From Treponema sp. (GTDB lineage Bacteria > Spirochaetota > Spirochaetia > Treponematales > Breznakiellaceae): a stretch of 6,397 bases of DNA. Both the position numbers and the translations under genes were made by a program. The stretch spans positions 1-6,397 of the forward strand of contig JAIRXT010000243.1 of NCBI GenBank assembly GCA_031268125.1, in the 5' to 3' direction. How positions within the stretch are numbered: position 1 is the stretch's first letter; each line of letters starts with the position of its first letter. The notes under the pieces were generated by a model. It was not told where the DNA came from, did no database searches, and saw only the letters and a program-made list of their open reading frames with translations. Below, in pieces: positions 6,201-6,397 of this stretch.

Positions 6201-6237
6201 CGATAATCTCCTGTCTATATACGGGGCGGCCGTGCAG

Positions 6238-6311
6238 GGCGCTTGGCATTTATAAGGCGGAAATGCCGGATTTTTCCAGCCGGCAGGAAAGCCAATGATT
6301 TTATAGGCGCC
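6238..6311. repeat. nested inverted repeat upstream of comM
   Basis: TGCCGG (6264-6269) pairs with CCGGCA (6280-6285) around a 10-base loop. Outside it, TTGGC (6243-6247) pairs with GCCAA (6291-6295) and GGCGC (6238-6242) with GCGCC (6307-6311), the last pair offset by an 11-base bulge. Together they could form an imperfect stem of about 70 bases in RNA or a cruciform in DNA. The arms are short, so this is suggestive only. Confidence 0.4.
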
Positions 6312-6358
6312 TTTCCCATCGAAAAATTTTGCAAAAGTAAAATTGCCGGATTTTTTCC
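6264..6358. repeat. direct repeat TGCCGGATTTTT(T)CC, two copies 80 bp apart
   Basis: Copies at 6264-6277 and 6344-6358 are identical apart from one extra T in the second. Flanking bases are partly shared: aa(a/t)TGCCGG before, and GGCGG or its complement nearby. They may be remnants of a duplicated intergenic element or paired binding sites upstream of comM. Confidence 0.5.
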
Positions 6359-6397
6359 GCCGTTCTTGCTTCAATGGCGGCTATGTGCTATCCTGAT

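Larger units (their letters stand above)
6201..6397 (-). promoter_or_regulatory. comM upstream region with repeats and possible -10 boxes
   Basis: TATAAA occurs on the minus strand at 6305-6300 and again at 6254-6249; either could be a -10 box for comM, but neither has a convincing -35 at 16-18 bases. TATATA at 6216-6221 is too close to the AGGAG to serve. The region also holds the direct repeat and nested inverted repeats listed separately. It stays open in the comM frame, but there is no ribosome-binding site upstream and the translation does not resemble any ComM N-terminus I know. Confidence 0.35.

Noticed and set aside
5467..6206. Long plus-strand open frames opposite comM
   Set aside because: Arg/Pro/Ser- or Gly/Pro-rich composition expected from the complement of a GC-rich gene; comM motifs are unambiguous.
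6216..6221. TATATA as the comM -10 box
   Set aside because: Transcription would begin inside or after the AGGAG at 6212-6208, removing the evident ribosome-binding site.
6201..6374. 58-residue N-terminal extension of ComM from a TTG at 6374
   Set aside because: ATG 6200 has an ideally spaced AGGAG and matches the family N-terminus; the extension matches nothing in ComM proteins that I know.
1..6397. CRISPR array, tRNA/rRNA, transposase, toxin-antitoxin or defence cluster
   Set aside because: No regularly spaced repeats, no tRNA or rRNA sequence I recognise, and none of the proteins carries the relevant domains. A lone NYN protein is not enough to claim a defence system.

Overview
The window looks like ordinary bacterial chromosome. 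My best guess is a treponeme or related spirochaete, possibly one of the moderately GC-rich gut-associated lineages. This rests on the overall flavour of the proteins: a lipoprotein with a relaxed lipobox, and a cyclic-nucleotide-binding/TPR protein coupled to a Crp-type regulator, an arrangement I recall from treponemes. I could not run a search, so the placement is inference. The left third is near balanced GC and the right third (PHP gene and comM) is clearly richer in GC. I see no rRNA, tRNA, CRISPR array, transposase or phage gene.

Layout, left to right. (1) 152-1108, plus strand: a NYN (PIN-like) putative ribonuclease fused to a C-terminal cold-shock domain. It lies behind a good sigma70-like promoter that would give an almost leaderless mRNA. 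(2) 1140-3561, minus strand: three genes read leftwards. First is a degenerate cyclic-nucleotide-binding domain plus TPR protein (3561-2596), then a Crp/Fnr regulator one base downstream (2594-1953), then, after a 75-base gap with a perfect 17-bp palindrome, a small lipoprotein (1877-1140). (3) 3654-4544, plus strand: a PHP-domain phosphoesterase of the YciV/TrpH (RNase AM) type, divergent from the crp operon across a 92-base gap holding a strong hairpin. (4) 4587-6200, minus strand: a complete YifB/ComM AAA+ ATPase, convergent with the PHP gene. Its upstream region (6201-6397) holds short direct and inverted repeats.

The clearest functional unit is the coupled pair at 3561-1953. A sensor-like protein without a DNA-binding domain is translated just ahead of a regulator that has one, so a regulatory or structural partnership is plausible. 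The NYN-cold-shock protein and the YciV-type PHP protein are both likely RNA or nucleic-acid enzymes, but nothing in the sequence links them. I found no convincing new multi-gene system. The points most worth checking are the NYN-CSD fusion and its near-leaderless start, the degenerate cNMP/TPR plus Crp pair with an altered recognition helix, and the repeats upstream of comM.
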